A stretch of 25,975 nt of DNA from G713 sp034717835 (GCA_034717835.1 JAYELZ010000022.1:1-25975), one strand, 5' to 3'. Positions 1 to 7,715 are shown, counted from the first letter of the stretch. Made by a program: numbers and translations. Notes: generated by a model from the sequence alone, not told the origin.

Positions 1-176
1 AGGCGTTGGTGGCGCACTCCTTGGCGGCTATATTTTTTTACCCAGTTGGGGATGGTGGCACTGCCGCCAAGGCCATATTGGGCTTGCAGGGCAGAGAAAC
101 TAGCCCCCTGTTCGTACTCGCGGATTACTTGCTTTTTGAAAGCTAGACTATACCTCTTGATGATGTTTTTGACCAT
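1..176 (-). CDS. IS3-type transposase OrfA, N-terminal fragment
   Basis: The first 58 residues are visible and the rest lies beyond the window edge. The protein begins MVKNIIKRYSLAFKKQVI and continues with EYEQGASFSALQAQYGLGG and TIPNWVKKY. This is the helix-turn-helix pattern of IS3-family (IS150-like) OrfA proteins, which bind the element ends and are normally joined to an integrase-type OrfB by frameshifting. A strong AGGAGGG Shine-Dalgarno sequence sits just upstream of the ATG (revcomp of 181-190), which fixes the start. OrfB and the other end of the element are outside the window, so whether the element is intact cannot be judged. The family call is from motif recognition only. Confidence 0.75.
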   Translation of the reverse strand, partial: MVKNIIKRYSLAFKKQVIREYEQGASFSALQAQYGLGGSATIPNWVKKYSRQGVRHQR

Positions 177-228
177 TTGACACCCTCCTGACTTATGTTT
201 TGGTGTAAACATATATCAGGACGGGACA
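1..228 (-). mobile_element. Insertion sequence, one end (partial)
   Basis: Upstream of the transposase start the minus strand reads TGTCCCGTCCTGATATATG, beginning at 228. A TGTCC-type terminus close to an OrfA start is typical of IS3-family inverted repeats, so 228 is the inferred element boundary. The opposite terminus and the target duplication are outside the window, so the boundary is an inference. Confidence 0.4.
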
Positions 229-237
229 TAGCCTAAC

Positions 238-287
238 GCCCGTGGCTAAAGACCACGGGCTACGCAGCCACGCCCCATAAATGGGGC
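238..287. repeat. Two tandem hairpins beside the IS end
   Basis: Stem 1 is GCCCGTGG (238-245) with CCACGGGC (253-260) around a 7-nt loop. Stem 2 is GCCCCAT (272-278) with ATGGGGC (281-287). Both stems are perfect. Neither has a T tract, so they do not look like terminators. They resemble REP-like palindromes that often flank mobile elements. Confidence 0.6.
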
Positions 288-346
288 TAGTCGGGGGGAT
301 ACTCCTCGCCTTCTCGCTTTCTCGCCTCACTCGCTCTCTCGCTCCA

Positions 347-374
347 TTGTCAAACGAACCAAGCATGTTATAGT
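347..374 (+). promoter_or_regulatory. Candidate sigma-70 promoter for the Trx-VKOR gene
   Basis: The -35 candidate TTGTCA (347-352) is separated by 16 bp from TATAGT (369-374), which is preceded by an extended -10 TG at 366-367. Transcription would start near 381, giving a leader of about 140 nt before the ATG at 522. Confidence 0.45.
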
Positions 375-395
375 CACCAATTGATGAAGTAATAA

Positions 396-510
396 GGAGT
401 CCCTCTGTCGGATTCCACACCCACAATAATGAAAATGTTTCACTAACGCAAACGACTGGGTCTTGAAGCAGACTTTTGACTTGCGACTTTAGACTTATTT
501 TCAGAGGAGG
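396..510 (+). promoter_or_regulatory. Shared 5' leader, copy A (Trx-VKOR gene)
   Basis: This untranslated stretch holds GGAGTCCCTCTG, then CCCACAATAATGAAAAT, CACTAACG, four 7-bp ACTT repeats (470-497) and TTATTTTC running into the AGAGGAGG ribosome site (503-510). The same order occurs before the FnIII-like gene at 10479 (copy B), and the first half occurs before the aldolase gene on the minus strand (copy C, 4340-4427). No obvious conserved strong hairpin was found. It may be a regulatory RNA leader or a dispersed repeat. Confidence 0.5.
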
Positions 511-521
511 ATAAAGAGAAG

Positions 522-1532
522 ATGCGTTTACGATACCGGATAGGGATGGGCATGGTCCTGTTGACGTTTTTGCTACTGGCGGTGGTGGCCGTCGGCGCGA
601 GCGCGCAAGAGAGTGTGGTGCGCGCAATTCTATTTTATTCACCTAGCTGTGGACATTGCCACCATGTGATGGAGGAGATACTCCCGCCCCTTCGTGAACA
701 GTACGGCGCGCAACTGCAAATTTTGGAGATCGATGCCGCCACTGAAGCAGGCTCACAGTTCTATCAGGTTTCTACCGAGCTCTACGAGATCCCCCCGGAA
801 TGGCAGGGGGTGCCGCGCTTGCTGGTGGGGGAAAAATACCTCGTCGGCTCGCAACAGATCCCAGAACAATTCCCCGTCCTGATTGAGAAGTATCTGGCGG
901 CCGGCGGCGTGGATTGGCCCGCAATCCCGGATCTCCCCACCGAGGAGTTCGCTTCCGTCACCGCCTGCCCGACTTGGCAGGAGAAATATATGCAGGACCC
1001 GGTGGGTAGTACGCTCTGCGTAATCGTCCTGGCGGGATTGTTAGCCGCACTCGGGGCAGTGGCCAAGTCGCAGCCCTGGCAAGCCCGGCTGGCAGAGCGC
1101 GTCCGCCCGTGGGGCTTCTTGGCCGTGGCGCTGGTGGGCTTTATCGCCGCCGTTTACCTGAGTTACGTGGAAACCACGCAGAGCTCCGCCATCTGCGGGC
1201 CGGTGGGCGATTGCAACGCGGTGCAACAGAGCCAATTCGCGCTTCTCTTTGGCTGCGTGCCGATGGCGATCTTCGGTTTGCTGGGCTATTTGGCCGTATT
1301 CGCCACCTTTATCTATGGCTATTGGGGACGAGGACGCTACGCGGAGTATGCTCCGCTGGCAACCTTTCTCTTGACGGTCTTCGGTGTGCTCTTTTCAGCG
1401 GGTTTGACTTTTTTGGAGCCGTTCGTGATTGGGGCGACCTGTGCCTGGTGTCTCACCTCGGCGGTTTCTATGGGATTGTTATTGCTCTTTAGCGCGGGGC
1501 CGGGGTGGGAAGTAGTAACGAATAACAAGTAG
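522..1532 (+). CDS. Thioredoxin-VKOR fusion, disulfide bond formation protein
   Basis: This 336-aa membrane protein should make disulfides in exported proteins by passing electrons to quinone, the role of DsbA plus DsbB. Residues 1-28 form a signal peptide ending ASA. Residues 34-130 are a thioredoxin-like domain with the redox motif C43-G-H-C46 and a cis-Pro in GVP at 98. From about 163 there are several membrane segments of a VKOR domain, with the loop pair C225/C231, the following QQS, and the quinone-side pair C307-A-W-C310. All catalytic cysteines are present. In the well-known cyanobacterial fusion the Trx domain follows VKOR; here it precedes it. The start is fixed by AGAGGAGG 11 nt upstream and by the signal peptide. 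The gene stands alone, with a long leader and a strong terminator. Confidence 0.9.
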   Translation: MRLRYRIGMGMVLLTFLLLAVVAVGASAQESVVRAILFYSPSCGHCHHVMEEILPPLREQYGAQLQILEIDAATEAGSQFYQVSTELYEIPPEWQGVPRLLVGEKYLVGSQQIPEQFPVLIEKYLAAGGVDWPAIPDLPTEEFASVTACPTWQEKYMQDPVGSTLCVIVLAGLLAALGAVAKSQPWQARLAERVRPWGFLAVALVGFIAAVYLSYVETTQSSAICGPVGDCNAVQQSQFALLFGCVPMAIFGLLGYLAVFATFIYGYWGRGRYAEYAPLATFLLTVFGVLFSAGLTFLEPFVIGATCAWCLTSAVSMGLLLLFSAGPGWEVVTNNK

Positions 1533-1551
1533 CGCATAGCACATAAATGAA

Positions 1552-1577
1552 ACAGCCCCCGAAAGGGGGCTGTTTTT
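1552..1577 (+). terminator. Rho-independent terminator after the Trx-VKOR gene
   Basis: The perfect 9-bp stem ACAGCCCCC (1552-1560) / GGGGGCTGT (1565-1573) has a GAAA tetraloop and is followed by TTTT. It lies between convergent genes. On the minus strand the T run is short (TTTC), so it may only weakly stop the lipoprotein transcript arriving from 1648. Confidence 0.9.
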
Positions 1578-1647
1578 GCATCTGTGGGGTGGCGCAGTCG
1601 GGAAACCGTCCACAACCGGCTAGGTAACTGTGGAATATCATTCCGCG

Positions 1648-3453
1648 CTACTCGACCTCCTCGATATTCCAGATAGCGGGACGGTTGGACTCGTCGGGCC
1701 GCAAGCCTTGCACCTCTGCGCGGGCGGCGAACCAGAAGGGACGCCAAGTTAAGAAGAGGGTGGGAAGTTCTCGCGCCAGCTGCTGCTGCGCTTCACGCAA
1801 GGCGACGTATTGTTCTTCTGCCTCAACTGCCACCAATGCTCGTTGGCAAGCGGCGTCGTATTCCTCGGAGGCGTAGCCGCTGAAGTTTTCCCCCAGCCAC
1901 GCATTCTCTGCCGTAGGAATGCGGTCGGAGCGCCACGCGCCGCAGACCTGCGGCACATCCGCCCACCAGCCGTAGAGCGCCAACTCGAAGGTGCGCCCGA
2001 AGAGCGGACTGGAAGGGTCGGCGCGGTAGAGTTCCTCGGCTGCGGTGGGATTTGGAAGAATGCCTACGCCGCACGCTTCCAAATCCGCCGCGATGTGGGC
2101 CGCCGGGACGATGTACTGCGGCGCGAGGGTGAGCGTCAAACTCAGCGGCGTGCCGGCCGGGAACCCGTCCACATCATGCGCCTCGCGGATGCCGTCGCCA
2201 TCCTCGTCACGCCAGCCGGCAGCGGAGAGCATATCCTGTCCCAGGTCGGGGATGTAGCGCAAATCCGAGCTGGCGAAGGCAGGATGGCTGGGTGGCAGGA
2301 AGCTCTCGGCGGGCAAGAGCGCGAGGTCGGGTTGCGCGGCAGCCAACTCACCACGGTTGATGCAATGCGCCAGCGCCCGGCGCACGAGACCCTCGGCCAA
2401 CGGGCTGCGCTGTTCTCCCTCTGGAGCCACGTTAAAATCCAGCCGCAAGAAGGTGGGGTCGGGGCCGGGGTTGGCCCAGAGTAGGATTTCGCCCGCGGCT
2501 AGCTGCTCCGACCATTGCTCGCGGGTGATGTCACGCGCCGGAGCGGGTAAGATGATGTCGCAGTCGCCGGAACTAAGCAGCGCAGGCCATGCAGAAAGGG
2601 GGAATTGGGGAAAGCGGACGATTACCTCTTCCAGCCGGGGCTGCGGGCCGGAGTAGTGAGGGTTGGGCAGCAGCCGCGCACCTTTGCCCGACGTCCAGGA
2701 CGTCACCATAAAGGGGCCGGTGCCCGGTGGAGTGCGTTCGGCCAAAATTCCCGTGAGCTCTTGGTTTTGCCAGAGGTGCGCCGGTTGCGGTGGGAAGCAG
2801 AATCCGGGATACTCCGGGCTAAGATAGCCCGGCACGCCCACCCAACGGAGAGTGTACTCATCCACAGCCTCAAAGCGGGCCGTGCGTTCCGCCAACTCGC
2901 GCCACGGGTCGCGCGCCGCCGGTTCCTGAGCCAGATGATAACCCAGGAGTGCATCCTTCGCCGTGAGCGGTTCCCCATCTGACCAGCGCAGCTCTCTGCT
3001 CAACGTGAAGGTGACGGACAATTGCGGGAGCGTCAGGGGAGTGTCGCTCTCATTGTTCAGGAGAGCACCGCTCGCGTCGGTGTAACGGTCACCTGGCTGT
3101 ACCTGGGCTGTTTGCGTGAGGGCGTCACCGTTAGCGAATGACGGTATCCGTGCCAGCAACCTGGCTTCCCATTGGTAGTTCACGCGCTCCGCGGCCGGCT
3201 CGTAGAAGAGCGCGAGGAGATCGTCCCCCGCCTGCGAGGGCGCGAAAGGATTGCTAGCGGACGGTTCCCGCGTGCATAAGATCAGGCGGTGGGGTTGGGG
3301 AGTGGCGGGGAGAGGCAGTGTCGGTTGAGGGGTAGGCGACGCGGGTTCGGTAGAGACCGTGGCAGGTGGTGCGGTGGGCGTGGCGGCGGAGCAGGCTGTG
3401 AGGAAAATCCCCAAGAGTAATACCGCTGCTCGAATTTGCGCGGAGAATCTCAT
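1648..3453 (-). CDS. ABC-type substrate-binding lipoprotein, family 5
   Basis: This 601-aa lipoprotein has a signal peptide with lipobox LTAC (Cys21), then a Pro/Thr-rich linker (to about residue 50) and a long family 5 (peptide/nickel/opine-type) solute-binding fold. Supporting features are TLSRELRWSDGEPLTAKDAL, the classic W-x-DG-x-P-x-T/A-x-D motif of this family, and VRRALAHCINRGELA in the second lobe. It would sit on the outer face of the membrane and deliver an oligopeptide or other solute to an ABC permease. No permease or ATPase gene is next to it. Its ATG overlaps the TGA of the aldolase gene (ATGA at 3450-3453), so the two are translationally coupled. The substrate cannot be read from sequence. 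Some family 5 binding proteins carry sialic acid, which would suit an aldolase partner, but that is speculation. Confidence 0.88.
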   Translation of the reverse strand: MRFSAQIRAAVLLLGIFLTACSAATPTAPPATVSTEPASPTPQPTLPLPATPQPHRLILCTREPSASNPFAPSQAGDDLLALFYEPAAERVNYQWEARLLARIPSFANGDALTQTAQVQPGDRYTDASGALLNNESDTPLTLPQLSVTFTLSRELRWSDGEPLTAKDALLGYHLAQEPAARDPWRELAERTARFEAVDEYTLRWVGVPGYLSPEYPGFCFPPQPAHLWQNQELTGILAERTPPGTGPFMVTSWTSGKGARLLPNPHYSGPQPRLEEVIVRFPQFPLSAWPALLSSGDCDIILPAPARDITREQWSEQLAAGEILLWANPGPDPTFLRLDFNVAPEGEQRSPLAEGLVRRALAHCINRGELAAAQPDLALLPAESFLPPSHPAFASSDLRYIPDLGQDMLSAAGWRDEDGDGIREAHDVDGFPAGTPLSLTLTLAPQYIVPAAHIAADLEACGVGILPNPTAAEELYRADPSSPLFGRTFELALYGWWADVPQVCGAWRSDRIPTAENAWLGENFSGYASEEYDAACQRALVAVEAEEQYVALREAQQQLARELPTLFLTWRPFWFAARAEVQGLRPDESNRPAIWNIEEVE

Positions 3454-4334
3454 GCCGGCAGTAGCGCGCGTAACTGAGCCAAATCCGCTCCGGTCAGCGC
3501 GCCCTCAAACGTCAACGGGCGACGTGGTGGGCCGATGGGTAATCCCAACATCTTCAAGCCGGCGCGCACGGTGAGGCTGCCGCCTTTTCCTACCAGCCGC
3601 GAGACTTGTTGGGCCTGGTATTGAATGGCGCGGGCGCTTTCCAACTCGCCCTGGTCTAACGCGCAGAGCAGTTGCTGCCACTGTTGGGGGATCAGATTGG
3701 CGCACGCCAGCACCGCGCCTACGGCGCCCGCCGCCAATGCGGGGAGCACCACGGCGCCCTGTCCCACCAGGACGTTAAAGTCAGCCGGCAGCTGCTCCAA
3801 CACGGCGAGCATGTAGATCAAGTCGCCAGAGGTATCTTTCATCCCGATGATGTTGGCGTGTGCGGCCTGGAGCGCGCGGATGACGTCTACGGGGATCGGT
3901 TGGCCGACCAATTGCGGGAAATTGTAGAGGAGCAGCGGCAGCTCGGGGACGGCGGCGGCGATGGCGGAGAAGTGCTCTTGCAATCCAGCCGCCGAGGGGC
4001 GCAGATAATACGGCGCGACCACTAGCGCGGCATCCGCGCCGGCCTCCTGTGCGGCGCGGGTCAGCGTGATGGCCTCGCCCGTGGCGATCGCGCCGGTGCC
4101 GGCGATAACCAGCCTCTCGCCTCGTACTTCCTCGGCCACAATTTCCACGGCGCGGCGGCGTTCGGCGTGCGTCAGCAGCGGGAAATCCCCCGTGGTACCA
4201 TTGACCACAAAACCATCCACCGTGGGTAACAACCGCCGGATCAACAAGCGGAATTGCTCCTCGTCTATACTCTCATCCTCCCGGTAGGCTGTCGCCAACG
4301 CGGGGAAAATACCATGTAGCTTCAAGTTTTTCAT
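3450..4334 (-). CDS. DapA/NanA-family class I aldolase
   Basis: A 294-aa TIM-barrel enzyme of the dihydrodipicolinate synthase / N-acetylneuraminate lyase family. It shows GTTGDFPLL (46-54), YNFP with Tyr137, and the Schiff-base Lys166 in GMKDTSGD. These enzymes condense or cleave pyruvate with an aldehyde. The family signature GTTGE-S is changed to GTTGD-F, so true DapA activity for lysine synthesis is uncertain. NanA or another 2-keto-3-deoxy acid aldolase role is equally possible. Start choice: GAGGAG (4340-4345) is 5 nt from the ATG at 4334 and only 2 nt from the adjacent in-frame ATG at 4337; a longer frame begins at 4364 without a good ribosome site. The coupled lipoprotein gene downstream suggests catabolism of an imported compound. 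Confidence 0.85.
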   Translation of the reverse strand: MKNLKLHGIFPALATAYREDESIDEEQFRLLIRRLLPTVDGFVVNGTTGDFPLLTHAERRRAVEIVAEEVRGERLVIAGTGAIATGEAITLTRAAQEAGADAALVVAPYYLRPSAAGLQEHFSAIAAAVPELPLLLYNFPQLVGQPIPVDVIRALQAAHANIIGMKDTSGDLIYMLAVLEQLPADFNVLVGQGAVVLPALAAGAVGAVLACANLIPQQWQQLLCALDQGELESARAIQYQAQQVSRLVGKGGSLTVRAGLKMLGLPIGPPRRPLTFEGALTGADLAQLRALLPA

Positions 4335-4339
4335 CATTA

Positions 4340-4427
4340 CTCCTCTGAAGATGATAAATGGCAAATCAGCAAAATCCGCTGACTACTTTTCATTATGGTG
4401 GTGTGGGTTCCAGATGGAGACTCCTTA
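4340..4427 (-). promoter_or_regulatory. Shared 5' leader, copy C (aldolase gene)
   Basis: Read on the minus strand, this region carries AAGGAGTCTCCATCTGG, then CCCACACCACCATAATGAAAA, and ends TCTTCAGAGGAG at the ribosome site. It matches the first half and the end of copy A. The middle differs: CACTAACG and the heptads are missing, and a short TCAGC/GCTGA hairpin is present. Confidence 0.4.
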
Positions 4428-4435
4428 GTGGACCC

Positions 4436-4470
4436 AACTTTTTACTTTCAACCTGCAACTTGTAACTTAT
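4436..4470. repeat. Five 7-bp degenerate repeats, AACTTNT type
   Basis: Consecutive units are AACTTTT, TACTTTC, AACCTGC, AACTTGT and AACTTAT, exactly 7 bp apart. The same kind of heptad array occurs at 470-497, 10431-10458 and, inverted, at 13612-13653. Confidence 0.6.
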
Positions 4471-4507
4471 TCGTAACCGTTCAGAGGGTAAGGAAAAGCA
4501 CCCTAAA

Positions 4508-4604
4508 AGACCTCCGAGGTTTACGAAATGGTCCCCTTTTGAAAGGTTCTGGTAATCCACAGCTCGCTTTCCAGGTCAAATTACCAGCAAAACCTCGGAG
4601 GTCT
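4508..4604. repeat. 97-bp nested inverted-repeat element (MITE-like)
   Basis: The outer arms AGACCTCCGAGGTTT (4508-4522) and AAACCTCGGAGGTCT (4590-4604) are a perfect 15-bp inverted repeat. Inner arms CTGGTAAT (4549-4556) and ATTACCAG (4580-4587) nest inside it. Each outer arm is itself a palindrome, ACCTC-N-GAGGT. It contains no coding sequence. It could be a non-autonomous mobile element or a structured RNA. Confidence 0.6.
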
Positions 4605-4657
4605 GAACGCTTACACTTATTGGCTCTTTGGGAATTCGCGGGGTCGAGTTAAAATTA

Positions 4658-4724
4658 ACCACGGATTTCACGGATTAGCACGGAAAAAAGTAAAAAAATC
4701 AGTGTAATCCGTGTAATCTGTGGT
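4658..4724. repeat. 67-bp imperfect palindromic repeat
   Basis: The left arm ACCACGGATTTCACGGATTA (4658-4677) pairs with the right arm TAATCCGTGTAATCTGTGGT (4705-4724) with 2 mismatches in 20. Each arm also contains direct CACGGATT-like sub-repeats. Repeats of this form are scattered in many bacterial genomes. It lies between the aldolase and sugar-transferase genes, in noncoding DNA. Confidence 0.65.
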
Positions 4725-4775
4725 GAAAAATTTACGTCGCAGGGCACTTACCCCGCCCAGTCCCAGAGACCCCAC

Positions 4776-6031
4776 TTATTCTTCCCTACTCAGATAGCAG
4801 AGCACACCCAGCACCAACATGCCTAACCCGCCCAGCGCCAGCAATTTATAGAGCCGGGAAGAGATCAGGAGGGCCAGGGCGCCGAAGAGCGCGCTACATC
4901 CCCAGTAAAGCGTGACGATGATGCGGGTGGAGAGTCCCGCATCCCGCAGCCGGNNNNNNNNNNNNNNNNNNNNNNNNNNNNNNNNNNNNNNNNNNNNNNN
5001 NNNNNNNNNNNNNNNNNNNNNNNNNNNNNNNNNNNNNNNNNNNNNNNNNNNNNCCCGCCCAGCGCCAGCAATTTATAGAGCCGGGAAGAGATCAGGAGGG
5101 CCAGGGCGCCGAAGAGCGCGCTACATCCCCAGTAAAGCGTGACGATGATGCGGGTGGAGAGTCCCGCATCCCGCAGCCGGAAGTGCAGATGGCGGCGGTC
5201 GCCGAGAAAGGGCGGCACGCCGTGTCGCAGCCGGTCAATGATTGTCCAGGCCACATCCATGATAGGTATCCACAGGACCAACAAGACCGTCGCCACGCGC
5301 GCGCCGGCGATGAGTCCTAGCGCCGCCAGCAGATAGCCCAGGGTGAGAGCGCCATTGCTCCCCAGATGGACTCTGGCCGGGGGGGCATTGTAGACCAAGA
5401 AGCCCAACGTGGCGCCTAAGAGCGCGATGGCTTGGGGCGCGACGCTGTACTGTTCCACCCGCACCATGTGCAGAGTTAGCACAACCGCGAAGATGGCCGC
5501 CACGCCGGTTACTAGCCCATCCAACCCATCCAGCCAATTCACGGTGACAGTCATCCCCGTGAACCAGAAAAGCGTGAGGGGCACGTAGAGCCACGCCGGG
5601 AGGTTAAGTAAAGTGTTGGTGAAGGGATTGTTGAACTGTTCTAAGATGATAAGCGCGGCAATCGCCACGCCGGCCGCGAGCAGATAGCCGAGATATTGCG
5701 CCCAGGGCGGTAGATCATAGCGGTCATCAGCCAGACCGAGCGCGAACATCAGCAGCCCGCCGCCGACCAGGCCCCAGAACCGCCGTGACTCCAGGGGATC
5801 GCTGGTGGGGATGGGAGCGAGCTGTGCGTAAGCCAGCGCGCCATAGAATCCCAGCACCAAGCCGATCCCGCCTAGCCGCGAGACGACTCCCTGATGTTGG
5901 CGCCGTCCGCCAGGGTGCGCGACGATGTTCCAACGCAGCCCCAGCCACCAACCTAGCCGGGTAAAGAGGAGCGCCAGTCCAAACCCGGTGAGGAGCGTGA
6001 AGAGGTAGCGGTACCCGTATCCTCCGAACAT
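4776..6031 (-). CDS. WecA/MraY-type undecaprenyl-phosphate sugar-1-P transferase
   Basis: A polytopic membrane enzyme that would transfer a sugar-1-phosphate (usually GlcNAc-1-P) from a UDP-sugar to undecaprenyl phosphate, starting surface polysaccharide or peptidoglycan lipid assembly. Key motifs are the start of the catalytic region HPGGRRQHQGVVSRLGG (39-55), DDRYDLPP (102-109), NWLDGLDGLVTG (165-176) and GDRRHLHFRL with His281/His283. This is closer to the WecA/TagO group than to MraY. The gene is interrupted by a false gap: deleting one of the two 127-bp copies and the Ns (227 bases) restores an open frame from 6031 to a TAA at 4776, giving 342 aa with a final membrane helix ending YLSREE. 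The frame ending at 4865 is an artefact. It lies 55 nt after upp. Confidence 0.88.
4827..5180. other. False scaffold gap with 127-bp duplicated flanks
   Basis: Bases 4827-4953 and 5054-5180 are identical over 127 bp on both sides of 100 Ns (4954-5053). Collapsing them repairs the sugar-transferase gene. This is the footprint of two contigs that overlap by the assembler's k-mer length and were joined by Ns, not a real tandem duplication. Confidence 0.95.
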
Positions 6032-6086
6032 CTGCAGAGGGCTATCCTGGAGAAGCGTTAAACGCTGACTTTAGCATCTCTCATCC

Positions 6087-6713
6087 TCACGCGGTGCCGA
6101 ATTGCCGGTCGCCAGCGTCACCTAAGCCGGGAACGATGAAGCCATTTTCGTCCAGATGGTCATCTATCGCGGCCAGGTAGAGCGGGACGTCGGGATGCGC
6201 CTCGGTGAAAGCCTGCACGCCCTCTGGCGCGGCGATCAAGCCCATAAATTTGATATGGTGCGCGCCCCATTCCTTGACGATATCAACGGTGGCAATGGCC
6301 GACCCGCCGGTTGCCAACATCGGATCCAATACCAGGCAGACCTTGACGGTGGGAATCACAGGCAGTTTGTTGTAATACTCCACTGGGCGCAAGGTTTGCT
6401 CATCGCGATAGAGACCGATGTGCCAGACTTCAGCCGCGGGCATCATCTCCCAGACGCCGTTAACTAATCCCAACCCTGATCTGAGGATGGGAATCAAGCC
6501 GATGGTCTCGTTGAGTCGCGCGCCCACCATAGATTCCATGGGCGTTTCCAGGGGATACTCCTCCACGGTCAAATCAGCGGTCGCTTCATAGGCCAAGAGA
6601 ATGGCGAGCTCTTTGACCAGCTCCCGGAACTTCTTGGCGTCGGTCTCCTTGCGGCGCAGGAGTGAGAGTTTATGTTTGACCAGCGGATGTTGCGAGATAT
6701 GAACCTGTGACAT
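6087..6713 (-). CDS. upp: Uracil phosphoribosyltransferase
   Basis: This 208-aa cytosolic salvage enzyme converts uracil and PRPP to UMP and diphosphate. It has the complete family pattern: ILRSGLGLVNGV (77-88), HIGLYRDEQTLRPVEYY (98-114), the PRPP loop LDPMLATGGSA (129-139) and the uracil-binding C-terminus GLGDAGDRQFGT (196-207). Its length is the usual one. AGGAGG lies 9 nt before the ATG. The product UMP feeds UDP-sugar synthesis, which may explain its place just upstream of the UDP-sugar-using transferase, although such pairing is not obligatory. Confidence 0.97.
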   Translation of the reverse strand: MSQVHISQHPLVKHKLSLLRRKETDAKKFRELVKELAILLAYEATADLTVEEYPLETPMESMVGARLNETIGLIPILRSGLGLVNGVWEMMPAAEVWHIGLYRDEQTLRPVEYYNKLPVIPTVKVCLVLDPMLATGGSAIATVDIVKEWGAHHIKFMGLIAAPEGVQAFTEAHPDVPLYLAAIDDHLDENGFIVPGLGDAGDRQFGTA

Positions 6714-6793
6714 AGTGCGTAGCCTCCTAGCTAATAATGTTTAGGACGCAGATAGAACAGATAAACGCAGATTTTTTCTCTCCTCTTCTCTAC

Positions 6794-6833
6794 GGTGAAA
6801 TCTTTGAGCCTCGGAAAGACCAGGTATTTCACC
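6794..6833. repeat. Hairpin in the gap between upp and the binding-protein gene
   Basis: GGTGAAAT (6794-6801) and ATTTCACC (6826-6833) form a perfect 8-bp stem around 24 nt. There is no T tract on the minus strand after it, so it is a poor terminator. The neighbouring DNA at 6735-6770 has repeated ACGCAGAT/ACAGAT words. Confidence 0.4.
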
Positions 6834-6851
6834 ATGGAGACACAATTTGCT

Positions 6852-7715
6852 TCACTGCAACCACTTTTCCAATAATGCCTCCCATAGCCCTTCCTCCTGC
6901 AATTCCAGGAGAATGTTATCAATTTCCTTGATGAGCGCCGCATCCTGCCGCCGGGCGGCGATCACGTAGGGTTCCACGTTGGCGGGCAGTGCGAGGACTT
7001 GATAATTCCCTCCCCGTACCAGCGCAGTTTGCGCGCTCACATTGTCAAGCACCGCCCCCATCACCGCGCCATCTGCCAGCGCGACCAGCGCCTCAACGGG
7101 TCGCTCGTAGGTGATGATGGTGGGAGGCGGGATCAGCGTCTCTTCCCACTGCAAGGCTACCATGTGGCCCGTGGTGCCGAAAATCACCGCGAGCGGTTTC
7201 CCGGCTAAATCGGCCACTTCCCGCTCTGCGGATGCGGCCAGTGTGACCAACACCTGCCCCGCGTTGAAGTAGGGTGCGCTGAAGGTGAAATCTTGCGTGC
7301 GGGCGGGATCGGGGAAGAGGCCGGAGATGATCACGTCGGCGCGCCCCACGGTGAGCGCGTCGTAGAGGCCATCGTAATTGGTCGTGACAAGTTGCGCTTC
7401 AACGTCCAGCCGGTGGGCGATCTCTCGGGCCAACTCGGCATCAACTCCTTGAATAGTATTGGCCGCATCAATGTACTCAAAAGGCGGGAATGAAGGGTCC
7501 ACTGCCACGCGCAATACTCCCGTCTCGTGGATACGTTCAATCGCTCCCGAAGAAGAAGTACAGCTACTACCCACCATCAGCAGGAGTGAAAATAAAATTA
7601 GACTGCACTGGGCGCGGGTGTGCGTGAGTACCCCCTTACGTGTCAGTTCCCCGATTCTGTTTTCTCTGGGCCGGTCAGCGTGTCCCGGAGCTGATGCTCT
7701 AATAAATCTCCCCAC
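6852..7715 (-). CDS. Amino-acid-type ABC substrate-binding lipoprotein, family 3
   Basis: A periplasmic-binding protein of the polar amino acid type. It shows GVLRVAVDPSFPPFEYID, then GVDAELAREIAHRL, GLYDALTVGRADVIISGLFPDPAR, TQDFTFSAPYFNAGQVLV and a C-terminal LQEEGLWEALLEKWLQ. This gives complete family 3 coverage of about 230 residues. A lipoprotein signal (LILFSLLLMVGSSC) precedes it. The start is uncertain: the ATG at 7715 overlaps the upstream gene by 73 nt and lacks a ribosome site, while no ATG/GTG/TTG lies between it and the hydrophobic segment. A CTG at about 7648, overlapping the upstream TGA, is the best alternative. No permease or ATPase gene adjoins, so it may serve a distant transporter or act as a sensor. 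Confidence 0.85.
   Translation of the reverse strand: MGRFIRASAPGHADRPRENRIGELTRKGVLTHTRAQCSLILFSLLLMVGSSCTSSSGAIERIHETGVLRVAVDPSFPPFEYIDAANTIQGVDAELAREIAHRLDVEAQLVTTNYDGLYDALTVGRADVIISGLFPDPARTQDFTFSAPYFNAGQVLVTLAASAEREVADLAGKPLAVIFGTTGHMVALQWEETLIPPPTIITYERPVEALVALADGAVMGAVLDNVSAQTALVRGGNYQVLALPANVEPYVIAARRQDAALIKEIDNILLELQEEGLWEALLEKWLQ

Noticed and set aside
193..642. Open frame on the minus strand over the Trx-VKOR leader
   Set aside because: It overlaps the signal peptide and leader, is low-complexity in sense and has no ribosome site. Its similarity to a frame at 10337-10576 comes from the shared leader repeat, not from coding.
4395..4652. 85-codon plus-strand open frame
   Set aside because: It crosses the heptads and the nested palindrome. 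Its sequence is explained by the repeats, and no ribosome site precedes it.
4865..5053. Apparent end of the sugar transferase with Ns and a repeated segment
   Set aside because: It is an artefact of the duplicated 127-bp contig end. The real frame continues to 4776.
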